DNA of 64,000 bases from Phycisphaerae bacterium (GCA_002716385.1 PBAX01000005.1:1-64000); one strand, 5' to 3'. Numbered from the stretch's first letter, positions 17,729 to 27,169 are shown. Program-made: numbers and translations. The notes: generated by a model from the sequence alone, not told the origin.

Positions 17729-19301
17729 CGGACTCTCCTCCTTCGGGCTTCAGCAACGGGAAGAGAATGACATCCCGAATGCTCGTACAACCGGTCATTA
17801 GCATCACAAGTCGATCGATTCCGAGTCCCATGCCTCCCGCGGGCGGCATACCGACACGCAATGCATTGATGAAATCCTCATCAAGGGATTTGAACGTGGA
17901 GGACTCGTCGTCCTCACCAGCCAGCTGCTCGGTGAACTTGGCCAACTGGACATCCGGATCGTTCAACTCGGTATAGGAATTGCTCAGTTCCATGCCGGCG
18001 ATGAAGAGCTCGCCTCTCAACGCCAGATCAGGCGCCTCGGGATCGGGCCTTGAAAGAGGAGAAATGGCGGAAGGAAAGTGCGTCACGAACGTCGGGCGAG
18101 ATGGATCAATCGCGGTCTCGCCCTTTTCCTCGAACAACATGTTCACGAGCAGCCAGTGATCGGTCGACTCGACATTCTCGATACCGGCCTTGATCGCCGC
18201 TGCCTTCACGCCGTCGCGATCGACCATGTCGAGACCGGTTCCCTGCTTGAACAGGTCCCCGTATCGAATGCGCTCGAAGGGCTGCCCGTAATCGATCTCG
18301 AGCTCGTCCCACCGGACGACATGCCCCTGCCCATTCGTTGCGCACTCGGCCAGTCGCCTGAAGAGCGCCTCCTGAAGCTCGAACATGCCTTCGATGTCGC
18401 TGAAGGCCTCGTACATCTCCATCATGGTGAACTCGGGGTTGTGCTGACGATCGATCCCCTAGTTCCTGAAGTTTCGATTGATTTCATAGACGCGAGGCAT
18501 GCCGCCGACCAGCAGTCGCTTGAGATAGAGCTCGGGCGCTATGCGCATGAACAGATCTATGTCGAGCGCATTGTGATGCGTCGTGAACGGACGAGCGGCA
18601 GCGCCTCCCGGAAGCGACTGCATCATGGGCGTCTCGACCTCGAGAAAACCACGTTCGTTCATAAAGTTCCTGATCTCATACAGAATCCTCGAACGAAGCT
18701 GGAAGACCTGCATGACCTCCGGGTTCATGTACATGTCGACGTAACGCTGACGGTATCGCGTCTCGATATCCGTCAGTCCGTGATACTTCTCAGGCGGCGG
18801 CGCCAACGACTTGCTGTGCAGTTCGAACCGATCCGCCCATATGCAGATCTCACCTCGTTTGGTCTTGCCGACCGGTCCTTCCGCCACGACGATGTCGCCG
18901 TAATCGAGTTTGGACGCCAGCTTGAACTGAGCCTGATCGAGCGATTGCTTCGAAAGACTGACCTGAAGATCACCGCTGTCATCTCTGAGAACCAGAAATA
19001 CCAGCTTGCCCATGGCACGATGCTGGATGCACCGTCCGGCGACCCGGGCTCTCTGTCTCGGATCTTCCGCCGCATCGCCCTCGTCACTCTCCTCCTGACG
19101 TGATTGCCACAACGCTTCCGCCTCTTCTTCGAAGCGAGCTCGAGCTGTTGCCAGGGACTCCAATCCGTCGACACGCTGCCCATAGGGCTGCAGGCCGTAG
19201 TCCTCACGCCAACGCTTCAATTTGTCGCGACGTGCCTTCTCGAGGCCTGATGGATCAACTGCGGGTTCGCTGGATTCGTTCTTCGTCTTCGACTGTGCCA
19301 T
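17715..19301 (-). pseudogene. lysS: Lysyl-tRNA synthetase (class II) interrupted by an in-frame TAG
   Basis: The gene encodes class II LysRS: an N-terminal OB anticodon-binding domain (about residues 60-160) and a class II catalytic core with motif 3 in GGMGLGIDRLVMLMTGCTSI. From ATG 19301 the frame is intact for 280 codons, then reads NFRN-TAG-GIDRQHNPEFTMMEMY and continues without frameshift to 17715. The TAG (18459-18461) replaces the codon of the invariant Glu of motif 2 (FRNEG), one base away from GAG. As written it would yield a 280-residue fragment and, from an internal Met at 18425, a 236-residue fragment. Everything else is well preserved, so a base error, a fresh mutation or readthrough are all possible. 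TAG is used as an ordinary stop by proS, serA and serC here. Confidence 0.9.
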
Positions 19302-19345
19302 CCGGGTACGATACCCGCCGGAACGCGAAGGAAGGCGGATTGACC

Positions 19346-20125
19346 TTGAACGCATCACCAACAACCGGTAACGATCGACCGATTGCCCTGATTACAGGGG
19401 CCAGTTCCGGCATCGGTCAGGCAACGGCTCGTCGCCTGGCGAGCTCGGGCACTCCCGTGGTCCTGATGGGTCGGCGACGGGAACGACTGGATGCCCTTGC
19501 CGAGGAAATCACCAGCCAAGGGGGCCTTGCCAGAGTCTCGACCGGTGATGTGACCAGCGTGCAGGATGTCACCGACGCCGTCGAGGTGGCCAATGACATG
19601 GGACATCTGGGCATACTGGTGGCCAATGCCGGCATCATCCCCATCGAACCCCTGGAGGAAACGGAGCTGGAACGCTGGCACCGGACCATCGACACAAATC
19701 TTTCGGGACTCGTGAACTGCGTCCATACCGTGCTGCCGGCGATGCTTGAGGAGAAGCGAGGCGACATCGTGCTCATCTCATCCGTAGCCGGTCGACAGAC
19801 CTTTCCGGAAGCATCGGTCTATTGCGCCACCAAGGCCGCCGTCAATCATTTCGCGGACTGCCTTCGAGTCGATCTGGCCAAGCGATGCGCCAAGCAAGGC
19901 GGGCATCTTCGGGTGTCAACCGTTCAGCCCGGGATCGTCCAGACTGAACTGCTCGAATCGATCGAGCACGAGGCCACCCGTGAAGCCGCCAAGGCCTTCA
20001 CGGAATCCGTCCTGGAACCGCTGCTTCCCGAGGACATTGCCGAAACGGTGGCCTGGATCATCGAGTCACCTCCTCATGTATCGATCAACGACGTCGTCAT
20101 ACGTCCTACCGCGATGACACGCTGA
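19346..20125 (+). CDS. Short-chain dehydrogenase/reductase
   Basis: The 259-residue product is a classical SDR, an NAD(P)-dependent oxidoreductase. It has the cofactor motif [19 protein letters not shown] near residue 15, RRR after the second strand which suggests NADP(H), NAG in [18 protein letters not shown] near residue 90, the catalytic Ser in [11 protein letters not shown], and YxxxK in [19 protein letters not shown] near residue 158, then QPGIVQTEL. The substrate cannot be deduced. TTG at 19346 is chosen as start because upstream codons fall in the divergent lysS gene; a second TTG lies two codons earlier. Followed by gmhB with 17 bp between. Confidence 0.87.
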   Translation: MNASPTTGNDRPIALITGASSGIGQATARRLASSGTPVVLMGRRRERLDALAEEITSQGGLARVSTGDVTSVQDVTDAVEVANDMGHLGILVANAGIIPIEPLEETELERWHRTIDTNLSGLVNCVHTVLPAMLEEKRGDIVLISSVAGRQTFPEASVYCATKAAVNHFADCLRVDLAKRCAKQGGHLRVSTVQPGIVQTELLESIEHEATREAAKAFTESVLEPLLPEDIAETVAWIIESPPHVSINDVVIRPTAMTR

Positions 20126-20142
20126 ACGTCCGGAGCCAGAAC

Positions 20143-20697
20143 ATGAGACGCGCCATCTTCCTCGATCGGGACAACACCATCATCCACAATGACGGGCATC
20201 TTGGCGATCCCGATGCGGTCCATCTGATGGATGGTGTTGCGGATGCATTGGTACGCATGCGTGAGGCGGGCTTCGATCTGATCGTCGTCACCAATCAGAG
20301 CGGCGTGGCCCGTGGACTGTTCACGGAAGATGACGTGAAAGCCGTGCATCGGTCCATAGATGATTCAATAGCCCAGGCGACCGGACGCGATGACATCATT
20401 CTTGGCTGGTACTACAGTCCATGGCACCCGGAGGCGGTCATTCAAGCCTACAAGGGCGATCATCCCACGCGAAAACCCGAACCAGGAATGTTGACGCAGG
20501 CCGCAGAGGATCATGACATCGATCTCAAGAGTTCATGGATGGTGGGCGACCAGGAACGCGATGTGGAGGCGGGCATGGCCGCTGGCTGTCGATCCATTCG
20601 ACTCGCCAACGACAAGACCGGCACGCGAGCGGAGTTGCGGTGCCCCACATTGACCGAGGCCACGGACCACATCCTCATGGAATCAACAGCCCAATGA
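20143..20697 (+). CDS. gmhB: HAD-IIIA phosphatase, GmhB-like (heptose bisphosphate phosphatase)
   Basis: GmhB removes the 7-phosphate from D-glycero-D-manno-heptose 1,7-bisphosphate on the way to ADP-heptose. The 184-residue product has HAD motif I as FLDRDNTII (residue 6), motif II in LIVVTNQSGVARGLF near residue 48, KPEPGML near residue 108 and motif III/IV in SWMVGDQERDVEAGMAAGC. The four zinc-binding Cys/His residues of E. coli GmhB are not intact: the loop reads YYSPWHPEAVIQAYKGDH. Substrate may therefore differ (heptose or another sugar phosphate). The stop overlaps the start of the heptosyltransferase gene, supporting a heptose role. Confidence 0.82.
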   Translation: MRRAIFLDRDNTIIHNDGHLGDPDAVHLMDGVADALVRMREAGFDLIVVTNQSGVARGLFTEDDVKAVHRSIDDSIAQATGRDDIILGWYYSPWHPEAVIQAYKGDHPTRKPEPGMLTQAAEDHDIDLKSSWMVGDQERDVEAGMAAGCRSIRLANDKTGTRAELRCPTLTEATDHILMESTAQ

Positions 20698-21716
20698 TGG
20701 ATTCCCAGACGAATCATGTCATGGTCGTGATGCCTTCCTGGGTGGGTGATGTCGTCATGGCGACCCCTGCGCTCAGGCTGCTCCGAAGCCAGTTCAAGCA
20801 ATCCAGGATCACAGCCGTCACCAGACCCGGACTCTCATCGCTGCTCTGCGGATTGACGACCATCGACGATTGCCTTGAAGTCGATCCCAAGGGACTGCTT
20901 GGACTTCTGAAAGCAGGACGCCTGTTGGCGGCGAACCGCCCGGATCAGACGGTGCTTCTTCCGAACAGCATGCGATCCGCACTACTCACCTTCCTGAGCC
21001 GAGCCGGGAAACGCAGTGGCTTTCGAAGGCAAGGGCGTGGATTCATCCTGACGCAGGCCATTGAACCGGGCACTCGGGAAGCGGGCATCCGGACGACACT
21101 CGACGAGTACATCCAGCTGATCGAAGGTTGCACCGATGCGACCTTCAGCGGCAGCAGAACACCTGAACTGGCCGTTACCGAAGTGGAGCGAACAGCTGCA
21201 GGAGAGATCCTCCCGCTGGAAGGCGACGGGTTCGTCGTCATGGTTCCCGGCGCCAACCGGCTGGACAAGAGATGGCCTGCGGATCGGTTCGCCAGAGTGG
21301 CGGAACGTCTCGCCCACGAGCATGGACTTCGCATCGCGGTCACCGGCTCACCCGCCGAAGCGCCGCTTGTGAAGGAGATCGTCGACGAGGCCCAATGTCC
21401 CATCATCGACCTTGCTTCCAAGGGCGGTGGACTGGGCGCATTGAAGGCCATCCTCCAGGCCGCGTGCCTTGTCATCACGAACGATACCGGCCCCAGACAT
21501 GTCGCCGCGGCACTCGGGACACCCGTCGTCAGCCTCTTCGGTCCGACCGATCATCGCTGGACGATTCTGCCGGGAATAGCCGAACATCGACTGCTCGCCG
21601 AACCATTCCTTCCGGATGTCATGACGGCCGACAAATGCACACAGGTCTGCAGAATCGATCGCATCACGGTTGAGGATGTCGCCTCAGCAGCCGAATCACT
21701 GCTCGCCTCGGATTAG
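20694..21716 (+). CDS. ADP-heptose:LPS heptosyltransferase (GT9)
   Basis: The 340-residue product is a GT-B fold family 9 glycosyltransferase that adds heptose from ADP-heptose to the lipid A core at the cytoplasmic face. Motifs: VVMPSWVGDVVMATPALRLL at the N-terminus, VVMVPGANRLDKRWPADRFA near residue 182, and the C-terminal nucleotide site VITNDTGPRHVAAALGTPVV followed by SLFGPTDHRW near residue 280. The RNDTG-type motif and GPT are classic WaaF/WaaC. The ATG overlaps the gmhB stop by 4 bp (ATGA). The 3' end overlaps the convergent kinase-like gene by 53 bp. Confidence 0.92.
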   Translation: MMDSQTNHVMVVMPSWVGDVVMATPALRLLRSQFKQSRITAVTRPGLSSLLCGLTTIDDCLEVDPKGLLGLLKAGRLLAANRPDQTVLLPNSMRSALLTFLSRAGKRSGFRRQGRGFILTQAIEPGTREAGIRTTLDEYIQLIEGCTDATFSGSRTPELAVTEVERTAAGEILPLEGDGFVVMVPGANRLDKRWPADRFARVAERLAHEHGLRIAVTGSPAEAPLVKEIVDEAQCPIIDLASKGGGLGALKAILQAACLVITNDTGPRHVAAALGTPVVSLFGPTDHRWTILPGIAEHRLLAEPFLPDVMTADKCTQVCRIDRITVEDVASAAESLLASD

Positions 21717-22329
21717 GCGCCATCGAACGCAACGCCCCACGCAGAGCGCATCGCCTCAAGAAACCTATGTCGTCGACATCACCGGCAAGGCCGTGTTCTA
21801 TCTCGACATTCAATCTTTCAAGCATGCAGGCAAGTGATCGAGCAGGATCCCGATCCCGAACCACGCCAACAGGATCGATGAGCCAGACGTCGTGGGTCTT
21901 CTCCTGAATGACGACATTGCTCAACTTGAAGTCCCGATGGCGAAATCCAGACTCGGCCAACTTCGCCGCATGACATCCCAGCTCGCTCGCCAATCGGCGA
22001 ATGTCCCTCGAATCGGTCTGTAGAAAATCCAACGCCGTGAGGCCCGGGATGAAGGGCATGCGCAACTTCACGACCGGGCACCAACCGATCCGACCGATTC
22101 GAAGCGAACGAACCGGAGGTGTCTTCAGAGAGGCGATCGCGATCCGACCCGCCCCCCTGCAGTGCCTCAGAGGCTGGGCGATCCCGATCAGCAACTTGAA
22201 GGCGAACCAAGGCGTGATCGTCCAGGACTTGACGGTCTCCGTCTTCCCGTTCGCGACACGATCGATCCAGACGGATCGCCCACGCTCCCGCTTGAGAATC
22301 TGGATGTTGCCTTCCGGATCGTTGGACAT
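21664..22329 (-). CDS. LPS core kinase-like protein (Kdo/heptose kinase fold)
   Basis: The 221-residue product has a minimal eukaryotic-like kinase fold of the WaaP/KdkA type. The catalytic loop is FRHRDFKLSNVVI near residue 130 and the metal-binding Asp is in WLIDPVGVV near residue 152. It is smaller than KdkA (about 240) and lacks a clear glycine-rich loop, which is normal for this group. It probably phosphorylates an LPS core sugar (Kdo or heptose), inferred from the adjacent heptosyltransferase and ligase genes. ATG 22329 and an upstream in-frame start at 22341 are both possible. It is transcribed against its neighbours. Confidence 0.72.
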   Translation of the reverse strand: MSNDPEGNIQILKRERGRSVWIDRVANGKTETVKSWTITPWFAFKLLIGIAQPLRHCRGAGRIAIASLKTPPVRSLRIGRIGWCPVVKLRMPFIPGLTALDFLQTDSRDIRRLASELGCHAAKLAESGFRHRDFKLSNVVIQEKTHDVWLIDPVGVVRDRDPARSLACMLERLNVEIEHGLAGDVDDIGFLRRCALRGALRSMAPNPRRAVIRLLRRHPQP

Positions 22330-22449
22330 CAGGCACACCATACCTCGGCTTCAACGGGTGCCCCCGTATCCGGAAGCGTATACTGGCCATCCGGGAGCCT
22401 TCTCATCATCATCCAGTCCAATACGAATGGGCCGACGAAGCCTCGCACC

Positions 22450-23766
22450 ATGCGAGAGGCCGTTGCCCATGCGAGAACGCGCGATCAATTCGGGCATCCG
22501 ATTCATCTCGCACTGGCCATGGCCTATGCCTTCGTTCTTCCATTGGACATGGTTCCACCAGCCAAGGATTTCGTCCTGGCAGGCCTGCTGATCTTCACGA
22601 TTTTGCGTCTGCCCAAGATCTTTCGCTGCTATGGACCGATATGGCGAGATCCACTGACTTGGTGGATCGTCGCCTGGCCGATATGGATGGCCATCAGCCT
22701 CAGCTGGACCCCCTCCCTCGAATTCGGCGCAGAGGAACTGCGAGCCTGGCGGATGGTATTGATACCCAGCTTGTTCTGGCCGGTGATGCAGCATTATCGA
22801 TTGCTCATCGGTGCCTTTCTTGCAGGCTGCATCACGATTGTCCTCTACCAACTTGGCCAGTTCATGAGCCTGTTCGAACTTGGACTGGACATTCAGGGCC
22901 GAGCCGATGCCGGCATGCACCCCATTCTCGCCGGCAGTCTCTTGTCCGCGGCATCGATCTGGTTTCTCTCGGGCATCTATCACTGGAGAGGCAAGCGAAG
23001 TGCCGCGGCAGCAGCCGGACTCATCATCACGATCGTGGGACTGGTACTCACCGGCAGTCGTGGCCCGTGGATCAGCCTGACCATAAGCGCAACCCTCCTC
23101 ACTCTGGGCGTCATCCTTCTCTGGCCACCTTCAAGAAAGTGCATAGGGGTCTTCAGCGGCCTCGGAACACTTGCGATCGCAGGCGTCATCATGCTGGATG
23201 TCTTTGCCCTTTCAGGACGTTTCACCAATCCCGTGCTGGAGCGTGTGGATACCGCCCTCGCCGAATACCAGACTTCGCCGGACGAGAACTCCTCCTTGAC
23301 CAACAGCGAGTGGTATCGATCTTCCGTCGGATATCGTCTTCTCGCATGGGAAGCGGCTCGCAGCGTCTTCGAGCAGCATCCCATCATCGGAAGCGGCGGC
23401 GGTGGCATCGCCGCCTATCTGGACGAAGCATGGTGGCTGAACGAACCTGGCAAGGATGAAGCCGGCATCACCATTCGCAAACAGCATCTGAATCCGCACT
23501 CGATGTACCTGCAGGTTCTCGCGAGCACCGGCATCATTGGTTTCATCCTGATGGTGACACCCATGATCATGAGCTTCATCAGGCTCGCCCGGCGAATTGG
23601 GGAACCCATCTATTGCGGGGCGGGATTCGCGCTCGTTTCCTGGGCCGTCGGCGCGACCTTTGACAGTTATCAGATGGTGGGGACTCAAGTCGGACTGCTG
23701 ATGCTCGTCTATGCCGCCTCACTTGCCGCACGACCGAAGTACGGAGCAAAGGAACTCAAATCATGA
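22450..23766 (+). CDS. O-antigen ligase/polymerase family membrane protein
   Basis: The 438-residue product has about ten hydrophobic segments (for example PIHLALAMAYAFVLPLDMVP at the N-terminus and YHWRGKRSAAAAAGLIITIV in the middle) and the Wzy_C/WaaL signature: SRGPWISL near residue 205, a long periplasmic loop rich in Asn/Glu, then RLLAWEAARSVFEQHPIIGS and HNP-like NPHSMYLQVLASTG near residue 352. These proteins join or polymerise O-antigen or exopolysaccharide at the outer face of the inner membrane. ATG 22450 is chosen because earlier codons run through the opposite-strand gene; a start between 22345 and 22450 is possible. Its stop overlaps plsY. Confidence 0.85.
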   Translation: MREAVAHARTRDQFGHPIHLALAMAYAFVLPLDMVPPAKDFVLAGLLIFTILRLPKIFRCYGPIWRDPLTWWIVAWPIWMAISLSWTPSLEFGAEELRAWRMVLIPSLFWPVMQHYRLLIGAFLAGCITIVLYQLGQFMSLFELGLDIQGRADAGMHPILAGSLLSAASIWFLSGIYHWRGKRSAAAAAGLIITIVGLVLTGSRGPWISLTISATLLTLGVILLWPPSRKCIGVFSGLGTLAIAGVIMLDVFALSGRFTNPVLERVDTALAEYQTSPDENSSLTNSEWYRSSVGYRLLAWEAARSVFEQHPIIGSGGGGIAAYLDEAWWLNEPGKDEAGITIRKQHLNPHSMYLQVLASTGIIGFILMVTPMIMSFIRLARRIGEPIYCGAGFALVSWAVGATFDSYQMVGTQVGLLMLVYAASLAARPKYGAKELKS

Positions 23767-24467
23767 TGGCTGCCTGGATCGCCTGCATGGCAGGTGGATA
23801 TCTACTGGCTTCGATTCCATTCGGCGTGCTGATTGCCAGCAGCCAAGGCGTGGACATACGGACGCAGGGATCAAAGAACATCGGCGCGACCAATGTAGGG
23901 CGTGTGCTTGGTCGCAAGTGGGGGCTGCTGTGCTTCTTTCTCGACATGTCCAAGGGCGCGGCACCGGTGATCGTCTTCGGTGTACTTGCCGGGATCTACG
24001 AGAAGCCGCTGCATGAGACGGCGACTGACTGGTGGCTCTGGATGGCGGTCGCCATGGCCTGTCTGTTGGGTCACATGTATTCGATGTTCCTTCGCGGAGG
24101 CGGCGGAAAGGGAGTCGCCACGGCTTTCGGCTCGCTGCTGGGAATGTGGCCGCTCATGACCATTGCCGCCTTGATGGCATTCGTGGGCTGGATCGTGATC
24201 GTGCTCCTCACCAGAATGATTTCACTTGCCAGCGTATGTGCCGCCTGCTTGCTCCCATTCGGAGTCCTATTCCAGGTCTACATGGAAAGTCGAGCAGCAG
24301 ATGGCGAGCCATTCAGTCTTCGTGCTGAAGAGGCCTCCGCGGCCATAGTGGTGTCCATGCTGCTGGCGTTGCTGGTCATCTGGAAGCATCGAGGAAATCT
24401 GGCTCGAATCATGAAGGGCACCGAGTCGAAGATCGGTCGTTCAAAGTCCGATCCAGACAACCAGTGA
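23763..24467 (+). CDS. plsY: Glycerol-3-phosphate acyltransferase PlsY
   Basis: PlsY transfers an acyl group from acyl-phosphate to glycerol 3-phosphate in the inner membrane, the first step of phospholipid synthesis. The 234-residue product has the signature GSKNIGATNVGRVLGRKWG near residue 38, the LGHMYSMFLRGGGGKGVATA segment (HxxP/FxGGKG region) near residue 103 and several membrane helices. It is longer than the usual 200 residues because of an insertion around EKPLHETATDWWLW and a C-terminal tail. The start overlaps the ligase stop (ATGA), so LPS and phospholipid genes are coupled here. It overlaps the convergent UbiA-like gene by 27 bp. Confidence 0.94.
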   Translation: MMAAWIACMAGGYLLASIPFGVLIASSQGVDIRTQGSKNIGATNVGRVLGRKWGLLCFFLDMSKGAAPVIVFGVLAGIYEKPLHETATDWWLWMAVAMACLLGHMYSMFLRGGGGKGVATAFGSLLGMWPLMTIAALMAFVGWIVIVLLTRMISLASVCAACLLPFGVLFQVYMESRAADGEPFSLRAEEASAAIVVSMLLALLVIWKHRGNLARIMKGTESKIGRSKSDPDNQ

Positions 24468-25346
24468 CCAGGCGAGCACGACTGCAAGCGGAAGCTTGAG
24501 GTCAATCAAGTCCTTTGTTCGATTGGCTGGTATCGCATGCACCATCACGGTCGCTGCGAGGAGGAATGCTCCAAATAGAATCGAAGGCCCCAACGGGCAC
24601 AGACCCAGAGCGGCCGCCGACGCTATCCACACCAAGGCAATCGCATTCAACGCGATTGCCAGCAACCATGTCCGCCCCGTACCGATGAGACCTGGGATGG
24701 TGACGGTGCCGTATCGACGATCGGCTTCTGCATCATCGACATCACACAGCATCGCATCCGAGAAGACATGGAGAAGCAGGAATCCTGCGACTGCGATCAA
24801 TGAACCGGCCGATGCATCCCGACACTCAAGCAGCATGACCAACGCGACAATACTGATCGAGACACAGGCATTCTTGAACAGAACCTGATCCTTGGGCCTC
24901 CTCGAAAAGCCGCGATGGCTGTAGAGAATGACTCCAATCGGCGCACCGACAACTGCGATGAGAACCCACGGGGATCTATCCGCAGCCATCGCCATGGCTA
25001 ATCCAATCAGTCCGAATGCCAGCAGACGGATGGACCCGCCCCACTTCATCAGAAGATCCAACCGTGCTTGATGAGCCATCTGATCGGAGGGATCGATGGC
25101 TTCGGGTCTCAGCCGTACGCGATCGACCAGATAGGTGCCGATGGAGACAGGAACGGCTATCGCCAGCGAGCCCCATGGAATACGCCCATGAAGTAGAAGC
25201 GATGCCAATAGAACACAGCCACCTACATAAAACCCCACCCAGATGGCCAGATGCCCGAGAACGGCGAAGGAGGACCGGATCAACCCCCGGCCGCGAGGCG
25301 ACAGAGCCTGAATGGAAAGTGAGGATGTGGATATCCGTGCAGCCAC
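24441..25346 (-). CDS. UbiA-like integral membrane prenyltransferase homologue
   Basis: The 301-residue product has about eight hydrophobic segments and one complete Asp-rich motif, DAMLCDVDDAEADRRYGTVT near residue 215 (DxxDxxxD), matching the second motif of UbiA prenyltransferases. The first motif (NxxxDxxxD) is degenerate: the equivalent region reads GTYLVDRVRLRPEAID near residue 70 with only one aligned Asp. The substrate is not predictable and catalytic competence is uncertain. The first codon is GTG; no better start was found. It is divergent from purB. A second, canonical UbiA lies at 31714-32655. Confidence 0.7.
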   Translation of the reverse strand: MAARISTSSLSIQALSPRGRGLIRSSFAVLGHLAIWVGFYVGGCVLLASLLLHGRIPWGSLAIAVPVSIGTYLVDRVRLRPEAIDPSDQMAHQARLDLLMKWGGSIRLLAFGLIGLAMAMAADRSPWVLIAVVGAPIGVILYSHRGFSRRPKDQVLFKNACVSISIVALVMLLECRDASAGSLIAVAGFLLLHVFSDAMLCDVDDAEADRRYGTVTIPGLIGTGRTWLLAIALNAIALVWIASAAALGLCPLGPSILFGAFLLAATVMVHAIPANRTKDLIDLKLPLAVVLAWSLVVWIGL

Positions 25347-25472
25347 GATGACATCGTAGCCTCACGGCCGGTCCCAAAGGAACACTCCGCATGAGGCGGT
25401 ACCATGTGCGGATGAGAAGCCATCCGATCCATGAAGGATTGGAGAGATTGGTAACGAGGAGCTAGACCAGGC

Positions 25473-26912
25473 GTGTCTGACGATTTCAACCGCTACCGTT
25501 CGCCACTTGAAACCCGCTATGCCTCAGACGCGATGCAGGCACTCTGGTCCGATGCCCATCGGTTCGGCATCTGGAGAAGGCTCTGGCTCGCGCTCGCCGA
25601 ATCGCAGAAGGAACTGGGTTTGGATATCTCGGAACAGCAACTGAAGGCCATCCGAGAGAATCTCGACAACATCGACTATGAAGCAGCCGCGGCTCACGAG
25701 AAACGTCTCCGTCACGACGTCATGGCGCATGTCCACACGCTCGGCGACTTGGCACCCGAAGCCCGCGGCATCATTCATCTCGGCGCCACAAGCCAGTTCG
25801 TCAACTGCAACGCAGAACTTCTGATTCTGCGGGATGCGATGAGACTCGTCGCCGCGAAGACCGCCGCATTGATCGTGGCCCTTGGTGACTTCGCGGATCA
25901 ATGGAAGGATCTCCCGACACTTGGATTCACCCATTACCAACCCGCCCAACCCGTGACAGTCGGCAAACGAGCCGTCACTTGGGCACAGGATTTCTGGCTG
26001 GGACTCGAGGATCTCGAGTTCCGGATCAACTCCCTCAGATTCAGAGGAGTCCGTGGCGCCACAGGCACGCAAGCCTCCTTCCTTGCGTTGTTCAATGGCG
26101 ACGACTCGAAAGTGGACGCGCTTGATGAGCTGGTGACCGGGAAGATGGGATGGCCTACCGATCAACGACTGCCCGTGACCGGACAGACGTACCCACGCAT
26201 AGTCGATGCCCAGATCACTTCATCAATCGCAGTCATAGCCGCCGCCGTTCACAAGACCGCCACGGATATCCGTCTGCTGGCCAATCGCAAGGAAATCGAG
26301 GAACCATTCGGGTCCAGCCAGATCGGCTCCTCGGCCATGCCCTACAAGCGAAACCCGATGCGATGTGAACGCGCCTGCGGCATGTCGCGATTCGTCATGA
26401 CTCTGGCAAGCAGCCCGTTGCAGACCGCTTCGACCCAATGGTTCGAACGAACGCTCGACGACTCGGCAAACCGGAGACTTGTGCTGCCTGAAGCGTTTCT
26501 GGCTCTGGACGGGTGCCTTGACATCATGCGTGACGTCCTCAGTGGACTGGTGGTCTACCCTGAAACGATCAAGCGGAATCTCGATGCCGAGCTGCCATTC
26601 ATGGCCAGTGAAGAACTGCTCATGGAGGCGGTCCAACTTGGTCGCGATCGTCAGGAGGTCCATGAGGCAATTCGCCAGCACGCCCAGCTGGCCGCTCAAA
26701 AGGTCAAGTCCGAAGGTGCCCAGAACGATCTCATCGAACGTCTCCGAGGCGAGCCCCTTCTGGATGGAATCGATCTGGAGGAGATCCTTGAACCGGGGCG
26801 GTATGTGGGCCGCAGTATCTCGCAGGTGACGGCCTTCAACCAGAATGTGACGGCGATCGTTCAGGATAGATATGCCAGCCAAACCCTGGATGCCGCGCAT
26901 TTACACGTCTGA
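25473..26912 (+). CDS. purB: Adenylosuccinate lyase
   Basis: PurB cleaves SAICAR and adenylosuccinate in purine synthesis. The 479-residue product belongs to the fumarase/aspartase superfamily: HDVMAHVHTLGDLAPEARGI near residue 85, LGATSQFVNCNAEL near residue 105, the catalytic region FTHYQPAQPVTVGKRAVTWA near residue 150, and the signature loop SSQIGSSAMPYKRNPMRCER near residue 280 with the catalytic Ser. It resembles the longer eukaryote-like PurB. The start is GTG with no strong upstream ribosome-binding site. It is followed by a 277-bp gene-free stretch. Confidence 0.95.
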   Translation: MSDDFNRYRSPLETRYASDAMQALWSDAHRFGIWRRLWLALAESQKELGLDISEQQLKAIRENLDNIDYEAAAAHEKRLRHDVMAHVHTLGDLAPEARGIIHLGATSQFVNCNAELLILRDAMRLVAAKTAALIVALGDFADQWKDLPTLGFTHYQPAQPVTVGKRAVTWAQDFWLGLEDLEFRINSLRFRGVRGATGTQASFLALFNGDDSKVDALDELVTGKMGWPTDQRLPVTGQTYPRIVDAQITSSIAVIAAAVHKTATDIRLLANRKEIEEPFGSSQIGSSAMPYKRNPMRCERACGMSRFVMTLASSPLQTASTQWFERTLDDSANRRLVLPEAFLALDGCLDIMRDVLSGLVVYPETIKRNLDAELPFMASEELLMEAVQLGRDRQEVHEAIRQHAQLAAQKVKSEGAQNDLIERLRGEPLLDGIDLEEILEPGRYVGRSISQVTAFNQNVTAIVQDRYASQTLDAAHLHV

Positions 26913-27119
26913 GATGCCTCTTCGAAGGCTGAATTTGACAAAAGATCGGAAGTCCACTGCCAGACCCCATTTATGGCACCCCTGAGGGGACATGGATCCA
27001 TTTTTAGGGCTTTAAATGGCTATTTTGAATTGAAAATCTGACTGGGATAGCCCTGTTTTTTACACCTAAATCGCAGGATTTGGCTCTGCTGGCCGATAAG
27101 GAATGGCAAGAGCCCTAGA

Positions 27120-27169
27120 GTGGCGCCTGCCACCCCACTTCGGGGACAGGGCCAAGATCCCGATGCCGG
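27120..27169 (+). promoter_or_regulatory. Structured leader of the Hc1-like gene
   Basis: Three short hairpins stand in a row directly before the Hc1-like gene: GTGGC-GCCT-GCCAC at 27120-27133, CCC-ACTTC-GGGG-type at 27134-27145, and CCGGC-AGAG-GCCGG at 27156-27169. The last one ends one base before the AGAGG part of the ribosome-binding site (GGAGAGG), so folding could limit ribosome access. The stretch 26913-27119 before it is AT-rich around 26998-27075 and may hold the promoter, but I see no convincing -35/-10 pair. The regulatory role is inference. Confidence 0.35.

Noticed and set aside
18459-18461. TAG recoding (pyrrolysine or glutamine) as the explanation for lysS
   Set aside because: Several other genes here end at TAG and nothing points to a pyrrolysine system; kept only as one weak option among others.
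18078-19103. 341-codon plus-strand frame over lysS
   Set aside because: Antisense to lysS. The conserved LysRS sequence on the minus strand on both sides of the TAG shows which strand is coding.
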